A stretch of 34,509 bases of DNA from an uncultured Sphingomonadales bacterium (lineage in GTDB: Bacteria; Pseudomonadota; Alphaproteobacteria; Sphingomonadales; Sphingomonadaceae), in assembly GCA_903858875.1 (NCBI GenBank), contig CAIOKP010000268.1, positions 1-34,509 of the forward strand. The letters are read 5' to 3'. Position 1 is the stretch's first letter; every line of letters starts with the position of its first letter. Shown one piece after another: positions 22,704-30,381 of the stretch. The translations under genes and the position numbers were made by a program. The notes under the pieces are model-generated. The model was not told the DNA's origin, did no database searches, and was given only the letters and a program-made list of their open reading frames with translations.

Positions 22704-24044
22704 TTACTTGCCGTGCACCATACGCGCGCCGCCGGTCCGGCGCAGCGTTTCGACCGCGTACCACAGCTGGAAATCCTTGATTCCTTTGGCGGTCAATTCC
22801 TCGGCCGTCATCTTGAAACGCGGATCGACCTGCGCATCGGCTTCCAACTGCTTGTCCTTCAACCCGGCCTCATTGATCAAATGGCGGCGCAGGTCCGATT
22901 CGCGCAATGCGTTCTGGCTGCGGCGGCGCGCATCGGGGTCGGAAATCTGTGGCACGCGGATGTCTGGCTCGATGCCGCCTTCCTGCACGCTGCGGCCCGA
23001 CGGGGTGTAATAGCGCGCCGTGGTCAGCTTGACCGCATGGGCGTTGTCGATCGGGATCATCGTCTGCACGCTGCCCTTGCCAAAGCTGCGTTCACCCATG
23101 ATCAGCGCGCGATGTTGATCTTGCAACGCGCCCGCAACGATCTCGCTGGCCGAAGCCGACCCCGCGTCGATCAGCACCAACACCGGCAAGCCCTTGGCCG
23201 CATCGCCCGGGAACATCGTTTCGGCGCGATAGATCGCATTTTCGCCGGCCATCCGCCCGCGCTGCGACACCACCACGCCGCTGCTCAGGAACAAGTCAGA
23301 CAGGGCCACCGCCTCGTCCAGCTCGCCACCGGGATTGGACCGCAAATCGAGCACCACACCGCCCAGATGCCCTGCGGCCTGCCCGCGCAAGGTCTGCAAT
23401 TGCTCGAACACCAACCGGCCGACATCGTGCGAAAATTCATTGACGGTGATGACCGCAATTCCGCCATCCAGCTTGCCGGTCACCGGCTCCAGATTGATCA
23501 CCGCGCGCGTCACGGTCAGGTCAAACGGCGCATCGCGGCCGGGGCGATAGATCGTCAGCCGGACCGTCGTGCCCGGCTCGCCACGCATCTTGGCCACCGC
23601 GTCGTCAAGGTCGCCATCGACGATGAACTTGCCATCAAGATGGGTGATGTAATCGCCGGGCTTCACGCCAGCCTTTTCCGCCGGGCTGCCGCGCATCGGG
23701 CTGATCACCTTGACCGCGCCGTCCTCCTGCAAGACCGACAGGCCAAGGCCTGCGTAGCCGCCATCGATCATGGTGCGCAGCCGTTCGAGGCTTGGCCCTT
23801 CGAGATAGGACGAATGCGGGTCGAGACTGGCCAACATGCCGTCAATCGCGCCCTTGACCAGCTTGTCATCGTCGGTCTGATCGACGTAATGCGCCTTGAC
23901 CAACTGGTACACGGTGAACAACCGCCCGAATTGCGGCGCCACGCGCCCATCGACCGCCGCCAGCCCCGCCGTCGCCGCCGGTATCATGGCTACCGCCCCC
24001 AGCAGAAACCCAGCGCGGGCGATCCCGGCAAAACGTGAACGCAT
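22704..24044 (-). CDS. ctpA: Carboxy-terminal processing protease (S41 family, CtpA)
   Basis: The protein is 446 aa: an N-terminal signal or anchor segment (residues 8-30), a helical part (QLVKAHYVDQTDDDKLVKGAIDGMLASLDPHSSYL), a PDZ domain (about 95-180, GLGLSVLQEDGAVKVI and SPAEKAGVKPGDYITHLDG) and the S41 catalytic domain. LDLRSNPGG, the serine motif DAGSASASEIVAGALQD (residues 293-309) and the lysine in GERSFGKGSVQT (Lys323) give the Ser/Lys dyad. CtpA cuts periplasmic proteins near their C termini and often controls cell-wall hydrolases. It is encoded directly downstream of an EnvC-type amidase activator, a conserved arrangement that suggests a shared cell-division or wall-remodelling role. 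A GAAAGG ribosome site precedes the ATG. Confidence 0.96.
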   Translation of the reverse strand: MRSRFAGIARAGFLLGAVAMIPAATAGLAAVDGRVAPQFGRLFTVYQLVKAHYVDQTDDDKLVKGAIDGMLASLDPHSSYLEGPSLERLRTMIDGGYAGLGLSVLQEDGAVKVISPMRGSPAEKAGVKPGDYITHLDGKFIVDGDLDDAVAKMRGEPGTTVRLTIYRPGRDAPFDLTVTRAVINLEPVTGKLDGGIAVITVNEFSHDVGRLVFEQLQTLRGQAAGHLGGVVLDLRSNPGGELDEAVALSDLFLSSGVVVSQRGRMAGENAIYRAETMFPGDAAKGLPVLVLIDAGSASASEIVAGALQDQHRALIMGERSFGKGSVQTMIPIDNAHAVKLTTARYYTPSGRSVQEGGIEPDIRVPQISDPDARRRSQNALRESDLRRHLINEAGLKDKQLEADAQVDPRFKMTAEELTAKGIKDFQLWYAVETLRRTGGARMVHGK

Positions 24045-24155
24045 TTCGAACCTTTCTCGAACTATTCCGCGATGAACCTAGCGGGCCGAATGCCATTGCG
24101 CCAGATGCGGCGGATGCCCATTCGGGATTGCCGGTGGGAACATCGTCAAAAAGCC

Positions 24156-25367
24156 TTATCGGCCCCGCAATTGATCGAGCGGATTGACCGGCTTGCCATC
24201 CTTGCGCAATTCCAGCGTCACCACCGGCCGTCCCGCCGTCGCCATGCCCAGCGGCGATCCCGCGACCAGCGCATCGCCCACCCGCACGGTCAATGGGCCA
24301 AGCCCGGTCACCAGACTGGTCCAGCCACCGGGATGGTCGATAATCACAATCTGGCCAAAACCGGCATAGGTGTCGGCAAAGGCCACCCGTCCTGCCGCCG
24401 GCGCGACCACCTGCGCCATGCCCCGGACCTGAATGGTAATGCCGCGATTGGGAATACCGCGCGACGGGTCGCCAAAGCCGGATACCAGCCGCCCCGCAAC
24501 GGGCAGCACGAAATTGGGCAGCGAGGCCACCACCGCAGTGACCTCGACCGGCGGGGCGGCGATCGCCTCGTTCGGGCGATCGGGGCGCATCACCGGGCCG
24601 GGCAGGCGCGCCAATTTGTCGCGCAAATCTGCCGCCGCCTCCAGCCCGTCGACCAGCGACCCCAGATCCCGCGCCTGTTCCGCCAAGGCCAGCGCACGTT
24701 CGGCCTCGCGGTCGGCGCTGCCATTGGCGTCGCGGGCGGCCAAGCGCTGCGTCGTTTCCATCTGGGCCAGGGCCTTGCGCCGTGTGTCGAGGTTGGCAAT
24801 CTCGACCCGAAGGCCAGTGCGGGCGGCGGCGGCCTGTTCCTGCAATGCGCGGGCGCGCACCATGTCACCGCGCAGCGCGGCGGTGCGGCGCTGCACCTCG
24901 GGCAACATGGTTTCAAGCAAGGCACGCATATGCACACTATCGCGCAACGATCCGGGGCGCAGCAGTGACACCACCGGCGGGCGGCGTGACAGGCGTTGCA
25001 ACGCGGCGGTCAGTTCGACCAATGGGCGTTGACGCTGGGCCAATCGGGCGCGCAAATCCGTGCGGCTGTTTTCGATCAGGCGGATGCTGGCCTCATCAAC
25101 CGCGATCTCGGCTTCGGCCTGCTGAATGCGCGCGGCAATGGCGGCGGCGTCCTGCGCGGTCTTGTCAGCGGCAGCGGACGCGCTGGCGGCATGCGCCTCC
25201 AACTGTTCGGCGCGGCGGCGAGCGGTATCCGCCTGCCCTTTGGCCTCAGACAGCGCGCGACGCGTTTCGCCCGGATCGTCGGGGATGCCTTGCGCCAAAG
25301 CCGTACCGCCCAGAACCACCGCGACCAATCCGCCAAACGCCCGGCCCCGCATTGCGCTAGCCCGCAC
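24156..25367 (-). CDS. Murein hydrolase activator, EnvC-like with degenerate LytM domain
   Basis: The protein is 403 aa from GTG 25367 (398 from ATG 25352). It has a signal peptide ending GGTALAQG and a long coiled-coil region (about residues 35-250, Ala/Arg/Glu-rich with LVELTAALQRLSRRPPVVSLLRPGSLRDSV). The C-terminal domain has the M23/LytM fold (FVLPVAGRLVSGFGDPSRGIPNRGITIQ, APAAGRVAFADTYAGFGQIVIIDHPGGWTSLVTGLG). The zinc ligands are lost: the usual HxGxD reads NRGIT and the HxH motif reads VTLELR. This fits EnvC, whose LytM domain activates amidases and has no hydrolase activity. It lies between rlmH (slight overlap if GTG is used) and ctpA. Confidence 0.93.
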   Translation of the reverse strand: MRASAMRGRAFGGLVAVVLGGTALAQGIPDDPGETRRALSEAKGQADTARRRAEQLEAHAASASAAADKTAQDAAAIAARIQQAEAEIAVDEASIRLIENSRTDLRARLAQRQRPLVELTAALQRLSRRPPVVSLLRPGSLRDSVHMRALLETMLPEVQRRTAALRGDMVRARALQEQAAAARTGLRVEIANLDTRRKALAQMETTQRLAARDANGSADREAERALALAEQARDLGSLVDGLEAAADLRDKLARLPGPVMRPDRPNEAIAAPPVEVTAVVASLPNFVLPVAGRLVSGFGDPSRGIPNRGITIQVRGMAQVVAPAAGRVAFADTYAGFGQIVIIDHPGGWTSLVTGLGPLTVRVGDALVAGSPLGMATAGRPVVTLELRKDGKPVNPLDQLRGR

Positions 25368-25794
25368 GGTGATAGGGGTGGCCGGACAGGATCGCCGTCG
25401 CGCGCCACAATTGTTCGGCCAACATCGCCCGCGCCATCATATGCGGCCATGTCATCGCCCCAAACGCGATCAACACATCGGCCCCGCCCTTGCCCACAGC
25501 ATCGCGCGCCGCATCGCCATGGCCATCGGCGGCGCCAATCATGAATCGCGCCTCGCGCACCCCATCATCGCGCCACCGGCCCAGCAGAGCGGCAAATTCC
25601 TCCGACGAGAACTGCCGCCCGCGTTCGTCGAGCAGCATCGTACGCGCCGGCGTCATCGCCAGCGGGACTGTGCCACCCCGGTCGGGCAATTCGGTGTGCT
25701 TCACCGGCCACGTTACCCGTTTGAGGTAACGGTCGAGCAATTCGCCTTCGGGTGATCGGGCGATCCGCCCCCGGGCAATGATGTGCAACAACAT
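25357..25794 (-). CDS. rlmH: 23S rRNA (pseudouridine1915-N3)-methyltransferase
   Basis: RlmH is a SPOUT-family methyltransferase that modifies pseudouridine 1915 of 23S rRNA. The 145-aa protein starts MLLHIIARGRI and has LDRYLKRVTWPVKHTEL. The AdoMet-binding knot follows with MLLDERGRQFSSEEFAALLG, FMIGAADGHGDA and FGAMTWPHMMARAMLAEQLWRATAILSGHPYHRAG, the last being the family's invariant ending. It lies 52 bp after rsfS and abuts or overlaps the envC-like gene. The rsfS-rlmH order is widely conserved in bacteria, which supports both calls. Upstream ribosome site is weak. Confidence 0.95.
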   Translation of the reverse strand: MLLHIIARGRIARSPEGELLDRYLKRVTWPVKHTELPDRGGTVPLAMTPARTMLLDERGRQFSSEEFAALLGRWRDDGVREARFMIGAADGHGDAARDAVGKGGADVLIAFGAMTWPHMMARAMLAEQLWRATAILSGHPYHRAG

Positions 25795-25846
25795 GGGCGC
25801 GTCGGTCCGGTGAGCGGGCTATGCAGCCACGACGCGCATCACGCGC

Positions 25847-26281
25847 TTAAGCCGCGCCAGAGGGGCCGTCGAAGGCCCACATGCGTTCCAGATTGTAGAA
25901 GCTGCGCACTTCGGGGCGGAACAGATGCACGATCACATCGCCGGTATCGATCAACACCCAATCGGCAGCCGGCAGGCCTTCGATGCGCGAATGACCGAAA
26001 CCGGCGTGCTTGACACGTTCGGCCAGCTTTTGCGCCATCGCGGCAACCTGACGGGTCGAACGGCCCGACGCGATCACCATGTGATCGGCAATCGTCGTCT
26101 TGCCGGCGAGCGGGATCGACATAATTTCCTGCGCCTGATCATCGTCGAGCGATTGCAGGATCAGCGCGTGAAGCGAACCGGGAACCGACTCGGGCAACGG
26201 CGTGGCGTTTGCCGCCTGGGGCGCAGCAGCCGGGGTGGCAGTAGCCGCAGGATCGGTGTGTGGGACGTTGGCTTGGGTCAT
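25847..26281 (-). CDS. rsfS: Ribosomal silencing factor RsfS
   Basis: RsfS binds ribosomal protein uL14 and blocks joining of the subunits in starvation or stationary phase. The protein is 144 aa: a variable Ala/Pro-rich N-terminal extension (about 34 residues) and the conserved domain. The domain has LHALILQSLDDDQAQEIMSIPLAGKTTIADHMVIASGRSTRQVAAMAQKL, then GLPAADWVLIDTGDVIVHLFRPEVRSFYNLERMW, which is diagnostic. It lies between nadD and rlmH, the order seen across many bacteria. The ATG has no strong ribosome site. A 118-bp gap upstream could hold a promoter. Confidence 0.95.
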   Translation of the reverse strand: MTQANVPHTDPAATATPAAAPQAANATPLPESVPGSLHALILQSLDDDQAQEIMSIPLAGKTTIADHMVIASGRSTRQVAAMAQKLAERVKHAGFGHSRIEGLPAADWVLIDTGDVIVHLFRPEVRSFYNLERMWAFDGPSGAA

Positions 26282-26399
26282 GGAAGTCAGATCAACTCAT
26301 ATCTGGAGATAGGCGGGTATGCCGGCGGATGCCGGCGGGAATGATTCGGGGCAAAACGGAAAAACAAAACAGCATGACGAGCGATGGAACGACGGATCA

Positions 26400-27083
26400 T
26401 TACTGCCCCCCGACAATCAGGCGGCGGGTAAGTCCATCGCGCAATGCCCGCGAACTGACCCGGCCTGCCCAGCCGGGATCTGCCATGCGCATCGCTGTGG
26501 CTGAACGCGGATCGGGATCGAAACGCAAGTGCACCAGCGACGGCGCGCTCCATCCTGCCCGGTTACGGAAACTGGCGACAGGCCGCCGGAATCGACCCAA
26601 CCACGCCATCGCCGGCGCGACGATAGCGTCTGCATCATAGCCCGGACGCGCGATTACCGCAATCGGCATGGCACGGGCGATATCGCGCCACCGTCGCCAG
26701 CGTTGAAACTGCGCCAAATTGTCGGCCCCCATGATCCACACAAAGCGCCGGTCGGGATAGCGGTGACGCAATCGCGCGAGTGTATCAACGGTATAGCTTG
26801 TGCCAAATTCCTGCTCGATCGCGGTGACGCGAATCGGCGCGCGCCGCGCCTGGGCCCGCGCCGAGGCGAACCGCGCAGCCAAGGGCGCCATACCCGCTTG
26901 CGGCTTCAACGGATTGCCGGGCGAGACAAGCCACCACACTTCGTCCAGCCCCAATGCCGCGAGGGCAAACAGGCTGATCCGGCGATGGCCACCGTGTGCG
27001 GGGTTGAAACTGCCCCCCAACAGGCCGATTCGGCGGGGATTGGCGTTCAGGGTCGGACCTGCCCGGTACCGCGGATCTGCCAT
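26400..27083 (-). CDS. nadD: Nicotinate-nucleotide adenylyltransferase
   Basis: NadD makes nicotinic acid adenine dinucleotide from NaMN and ATP in NAD synthesis. The 227-aa protein has the nucleotidyltransferase motif GLLGGSFNPAHGGHRRIS (residues 20-37), VWWLVSPGNPLK, RFVWIMGADNLAQFQRWRRW and, near the C terminus, a PRSATAMRM segment in place of the usual SSTxIR ATP-binding motif. The start ATG 27083 lies inside proA, giving a 37-bp overlap; no alternative start occurs before the catalytic motif. It belongs to a conserved proA-nadD-rsfS-rlmH group. The C-terminal motif is a slight variant but should still function. Confidence 0.94.
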   Translation of the reverse strand: MADPRYRAGPTLNANPRRIGLLGGSFNPAHGGHRRISLFALAALGLDEVWWLVSPGNPLKPQAGMAPLAARFASARAQARRAPIRVTAIEQEFGTSYTVDTLARLRHRYPDRRFVWIMGADNLAQFQRWRRWRDIARAMPIAVIARPGYDADAIVAPAMAWLGRFRRPVASFRNRAGWSAPSLVHLRFDPDPRSATAMRMADPGWAGRVSSRALRDGLTRRLIVGGQ

Positions 27084-28333
27084 TTATAGGTGGTCAGCCC
27101 TTCCAACGCGACCGGCCCGCGGGCGTGCAACCGCCCAGTCGCAATGCCGATTTCCGCGCCCAGCCCAAATTCCCCGCCATCGGCAAACTGGGTACTGGCG
27201 TTGACCATCACGATGGCCGAATCGACGCGGGCGAGAAATTCCTCCGCCACCGCATCATCGCCGGTCACGATCGCATCGGTGTGGTGCGAGGAATGGCGGG
27301 CGATATGGTCAATCGCCGCCTCCAACCCATCGACCACCGCGACGGACAGGATTGCGTCGAGATATTCGGTGTCCCAATCCTGCGCGGACGCGGCCCCGAT
27401 TCGCGGGTCGAGCGAGGCCGCCCGCGGATCGCCACGCAATTCGCACCCCGCATCGAGCAGCGCCGCCACGACCGCCTGCGACGCCGGGAACGCCGCGTCG
27501 AGCAACAGCGTTTCCATCGAGCCGCAAATGCCGGTGCGCCGCATCTTGGCATTCAGCGCGATGGATTGCGCCATCTGTGGGTCGGCGCTGGCGTGAATAT
27601 AGGTGTGGCAAATGCCATCCAGATGCGCGAGCACCGGCACGCGGGCATCCTTTTGCACACGCTCGACCAGGCTTTTGCCGCCACGCGGCACGATCATGTC
27701 AATCAGGCCCGCCGCCGTCAGCATCGCGCCCACCGCCGCGCGATCCTGCGTCGGCATCAATTGCACCGCGGCCTCGGGCACGCCCCGGGCGACCAGACCC
27801 CGCACCAGTGCCGCATGAATCGCGCGATTCGAATGCACCGCCTCGGTCCCGCCGCGCAACAATACCGCATTGCCCGACCGCAGGCACAGTGCGGCGGCGT
27901 CCGCCGTCACATTCGGCCGGCTTTCATAAATGATCCCGATCAGCCCGATCGGCACCCGCACCCGGCTCAGCGCGAGGCCATTGGGCCGCGTATCGGCGCT
28001 GATCACCTGCCCCACCGGATCGGCCAGCGTGGCGACCGTCGCCAACGCATCGGCAATCCCGGCCAAGCGCCCATCGTCGAGTCGTAACCGGTCGAGCAGC
28101 GCGCCCGACAGCCCGCGCGCCGTACCCGCCGCCATATCCAGCGCATTGGCGGCCAACACTTCCGGCGCGGCGGCGCGCAAGGCGTCGGCGGCGGCGAGCA
28201 AGGCCGCCGACTTTTCCGCATCTGTCAGGCGGGCCAGCGCGACCTGTGCCGCGCGACCGGCATGGGCAAGTGTGGCAACCAGCGCTTCGGGCGACTGGGC
28301 TTGGGCGGTGTCGAGAATTTGCATGTCAGACAT
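27047..28333 (-). CDS. proA: Gamma-glutamyl phosphate reductase
   Basis: ProA reduces gamma-glutamyl phosphate to glutamate semialdehyde in proline synthesis. The product is 428 aa from ATG 28333. It has IGLIGIIYESRPNVTADAAALCLRSGNAVLLRGG, MIVPRGGKSLVERV, VPVLAHLDGICHTYIHA and the catalytic-cysteine motif KMRRTGICGSMETLLLD. The ending GTGQVRP is typical of the family. A GAGGG lies about 11 bases upstream; ATG 28324 is possible and an ATG at 28411 would add 26 atypical residues. ProB is not in the window, although proB-proA adjacency is common. It is the first gene of the long reverse string. Confidence 0.97.
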   Translation of the reverse strand: MSDMQILDTAQAQSPEALVATLAHAGRAAQVALARLTDAEKSAALLAAADALRAAAPEVLAANALDMAAGTARGLSGALLDRLRLDDGRLAGIADALATVATLADPVGQVISADTRPNGLALSRVRVPIGLIGIIYESRPNVTADAAALCLRSGNAVLLRGGTEAVHSNRAIHAALVRGLVARGVPEAAVQLMPTQDRAAVGAMLTAAGLIDMIVPRGGKSLVERVQKDARVPVLAHLDGICHTYIHASADPQMAQSIALNAKMRRTGICGSMETLLLDAAFPASQAVVAALLDAGCELRGDPRAASLDPRIGAASAQDWDTEYLDAILSVAVVDGLEAAIDHIARHSSHHTDAIVTGDDAVAEEFLARVDSAIVMVNASTQFADGGEFGLGAEIGIATGRLHARGPVALEGLTTYKWQIRGTGQVRP

Positions 28334-28597
28334 AATATGACGCCCTCTATCAGAGGGCGGCGCAATTGTCAGCTTGGGCAAAAAAAACGCGTTTCGTATC
28401 CGGCGAATCACTTATTTCCTTCCGGAGTGAACGCGCTTGGCCGGTTTTCAGATCCGCGATGCAATCGATTCAGCGTCCCGTCGCGTGGCGCACTCACTTC
28501 GGCGCGAATCGGCGATGCGGCGGGCGCGGTGATTCGCTTGCCAGCGGGGCGGATGCTATCGGCAGCGCGAAATCGTAATAAGGCATTTTACCTGAAC
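28334..28597. other. Intergenic region between proA and the M23 peptidase
   Basis: About 264 bases between divergent genes, holding the presumed promoters of both. An open forward frame runs through it, but its codons are not GC-biased like those of neighbouring genes. I see no convincing -35/-10 pair, hairpin or RNA gene. Confidence 0.5.
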
Positions 28598-29764
28598 GTG
28601 CTGCAACATCTGTCTATCCGCGCGGGGCGAGAGCGTCTGGCGGCATGGTTCCCTGATCGCGAATTTTTCATGCGATCGGGCGGCCATGTGCGCTTCATTC
28701 GCGTTTCGTCGCGATTGCAGATGCGCGGCGCGGCGGCGGTGGCCGGTCTGGTGCTATTGTGGCTGGTGTCGCTTGCCGGGATGGCGCTGATCCGCTGGCA
28801 CGACGGGTCGAAAAGTGAGGATTTGCTGAAGCGGCAGGCCAAGGTCGAAAATGCCGAAAACCGCGTCGCCGCCTATCGCAAGGGCGTGGATGGCGTGGCC
28901 AGCGACCTGCAAAAGCGGCAGGAATTTATCGAAAAGATGGTGCAGGCCCATGTCGGCGATTTGCCGATGGACAAGCGCCCCGGCGAAACTGTGTCCGACA
29001 GCCAGAACGAGGCGACGCGCACAGTCGGCAAAATCAGCGCCGCAATCCCGGAGGCCGCCAACCTCGCCCGGATGGAAGCGCGCCAATTGGCCTTTGTCGA
29101 AGGGCTGACCCGGTTTGCCGACCGTCGCGCCGCCGCCGATGCCAATCATATGCAACGTTTGGGAATCAACCCAGCGGTCGTACTGGCCTCGCTCGACCGC
29201 CACGACGCGCAGGGCGGTCCGCTGTTTCCGCTGGCGACCTCGGCCAATGGCTCGCTCGATCCGCGCTTTGCCCGGCTTGGTGCCAGCCTGGCCCGAATGG
29301 ATGCGCTGGAACAGGGCCTGTCGCGCCTGCCGCAAGTGTTGCCTGCCAGCCTGCAATATATTTCGTCAGGCTTTGGCTATCGGTCGGACCCGTTTACCCA
29401 CGCCGGATCATTCCATCCCGGCCTCGATTTTCGGGGCCCGATCGGCGCGCCCATTTATGCCGCCGCACGCGGGCGCATCACCTTTGCCGGGCGCAAATCG
29501 GGCTATGGCAATTGCATTGAAATCACGCATAGCAACGGTATCGTCACCCGCTATGCGCACATGTCCGCCTTTCGCGCGCAATTTGGACAAGCGGTAAGCG
29601 CTGGCCAAACCATCGGCGCGATTGGCAGCACTGGCCGATCGACCGGCCCCCACCTACATTTTGAAGTGCGGATCAACGATCATCCGATCAATCCCCGCCC
29701 GTTCCTGGAGGCTATTTCGCATGTTTCAGAAAAAGACCACGCAGTCGCGCCAGGCAACGATTGA
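28598..29764 (+). CDS. M23 family metallopeptidase, membrane-anchored
   Basis: The protein is about 388 aa with a short cytoplasmic N terminus, one transmembrane helix (about residues 44-65), a coiled-coil periplasmic region (about 70-235) and a C-terminal LytM/M23 domain. Zinc ligands are intact: SFHPGLDFRGPIGAPIYAA (His273, Asp277) and GPHLHFEVRIN (His352, His354), with RYAHMS (His321). It should therefore be an active peptidoglycan endopeptidase, unlike the EnvC-type protein at 24156-25367. The start is uncertain: GTG 28598, ATG 28553 or ATG 28670; I favour the GTG because typical coding bias begins there. The next gene, a bactofilin, overlaps its 3' end by 44 bp. Confidence 0.93.
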   Translation: MLQHLSIRAGRERLAAWFPDREFFMRSGGHVRFIRVSSRLQMRGAAAVAGLVLLWLVSLAGMALIRWHDGSKSEDLLKRQAKVENAENRVAAYRKGVDGVASDLQKRQEFIEKMVQAHVGDLPMDKRPGETVSDSQNEATRTVGKISAAIPEAANLARMEARQLAFVEGLTRFADRRAAADANHMQRLGINPAVVLASLDRHDAQGGPLFPLATSANGSLDPRFARLGASLARMDALEQGLSRLPQVLPASLQYISSGFGYRSDPFTHAGSFHPGLDFRGPIGAPIYAAARGRITFAGRKSGYGNCIEITHSNGIVTRYAHMSAFRAQFGQAVSAGQTIGAIGSTGRSTGPHLHFEVRINDHPINPRPFLEAISHVSEKDHAVAPGND

Positions 29765-30140
29765 CACGATGAGCGCCTCAACCTTTTCGGTATTTGGCGG
29801 CGACATCGTGGTCAAAGGCGATGTCGCGGCAACCGCCGATCTGCACATCGACGGCCGGATTGAGGGCGACATTACCTGCGCCGCGCTGGTCCAAGGCGTC
29901 GGTAGCGAAGTCGTCGGCGAAATTCGCGCCGACAGCGCCCGTTTGGCTGGCACAGTGCGCGGCACCATCACCGTCAGCGCGTTGGTCATCGTCAAAACCG
30001 CGCACATCCATGGCGATGTGCATTACGATACGTTGACCATCGAACAGGGCGCCTCTGTTGATGGGCGTTTCGCGCAGCGTAGCACGATAAGCGCACCGAT
30101 TGAGGTTGAAGGTGAATCGCAGTTTTTGCTCGGCAACTGA
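29721..30140 (+). CDS. Bactofilin (polymer-forming cytoskeletal protein)
   Basis: Bactofilins polymerise without nucleotide into filaments that localise cell-wall enzymes. The 139-aa protein has a short disordered N terminus (MFQKKTTQSR...) and the DUF583 beta-helix with its regular repeats: TFSVFGGDIVVKGDVAATADLHIDGRIEGDI, GEIRADSARLAGTVRGTITV, KTAHIHGDVHYDTLTIEQGASVDGRF. GGAGG at 29707-29711, nine bases before ATG 29721 and inside the M23 gene, decides the start. An upstream in-frame ATG at 29622 would read noise. The overlap with the M23 gene means coupled translation. Bactofilin-M23 pairs are known from Helicobacter (CcmA with Csd proteins) and stalked alphaproteobacteria (BacA-LmdC), where they shape the cell. 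Confidence 0.94.
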   Translation: MFQKKTTQSRQATIDTMSASTFSVFGGDIVVKGDVAATADLHIDGRIEGDITCAALVQGVGSEVVGEIRADSARLAGTVRGTITVSALVIVKTAHIHGDVHYDTLTIEQGASVDGRFAQRSTISAPIEVEGESQFLLGN

Positions 30141-30323
30141 AGGGGTAGAGTCAGGGGGCTATCGCCCCGTGCCCCCGCCAATAGGGCTGCGTTTAGTCGC
30201 GTAGCTGGGTGTTTTACCGCAAGCCCGCTGTATTGCCTGCGCCAATATCACCATCGCGGATGAAATCAAAATAACCCGGTGCAGGGACGACGGGCCTTTG
30301 CGCCGCTGCCCTTGCCCGCAAAC
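30141..30323. other. Intergenic region after the bactofilin gene
   Basis: About 180 bases with no gene that I can support. A short GGGGC-TATC-GCCCC hairpin lies at 30155-30168. The main terminator follows at 30324-30359. A small RNA ending at that terminator is conceivable, but I see no promoter for one. Confidence 0.4.
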
Positions 30324-30359
30324 AAAAAGGCCGGCCCCAAACCGGGACCGGCCTTTTTT
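30324..30359. terminator. Bidirectional terminator between bactofilin and trcR
   Basis: AAAAAGGCCGG (30324-30334) pairs with CCGGCCTTTTT (30348-30358) around a 13-nt loop. A T-run follows on the forward strand, and the A-run on the left becomes one on the reverse strand. It can end transcription from both convergent genes and lies 22 bases after the trcR stop. Confidence 0.92.
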
Positions 30360-30381
30360 GTTTGGCCTGCGAAACTGTCGC

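Noticed and set aside
22446..24038. A 530-codon forward open frame opposite ctpA and dsbB
   Set aside because: It is an antisense shadow without domains; ctpA and dsbB motifs on the reverse strand are unambiguous.
26319..26338. Tandem repeat of ATGCCGGCGG, two copies
   Set aside because: Only two short copies between nadD and rsfS; no sign of a repeat family or function.
27125..28087. Forward open frame opposite proA
   Set aside because: Antisense shadow with His/Arg/Gln-rich composition.
28262..28597. N-terminal extension of the M23 peptidase frame
   Set aside because: It crosses the proA start region and has non-biased codons; the conserved part begins near 28598.
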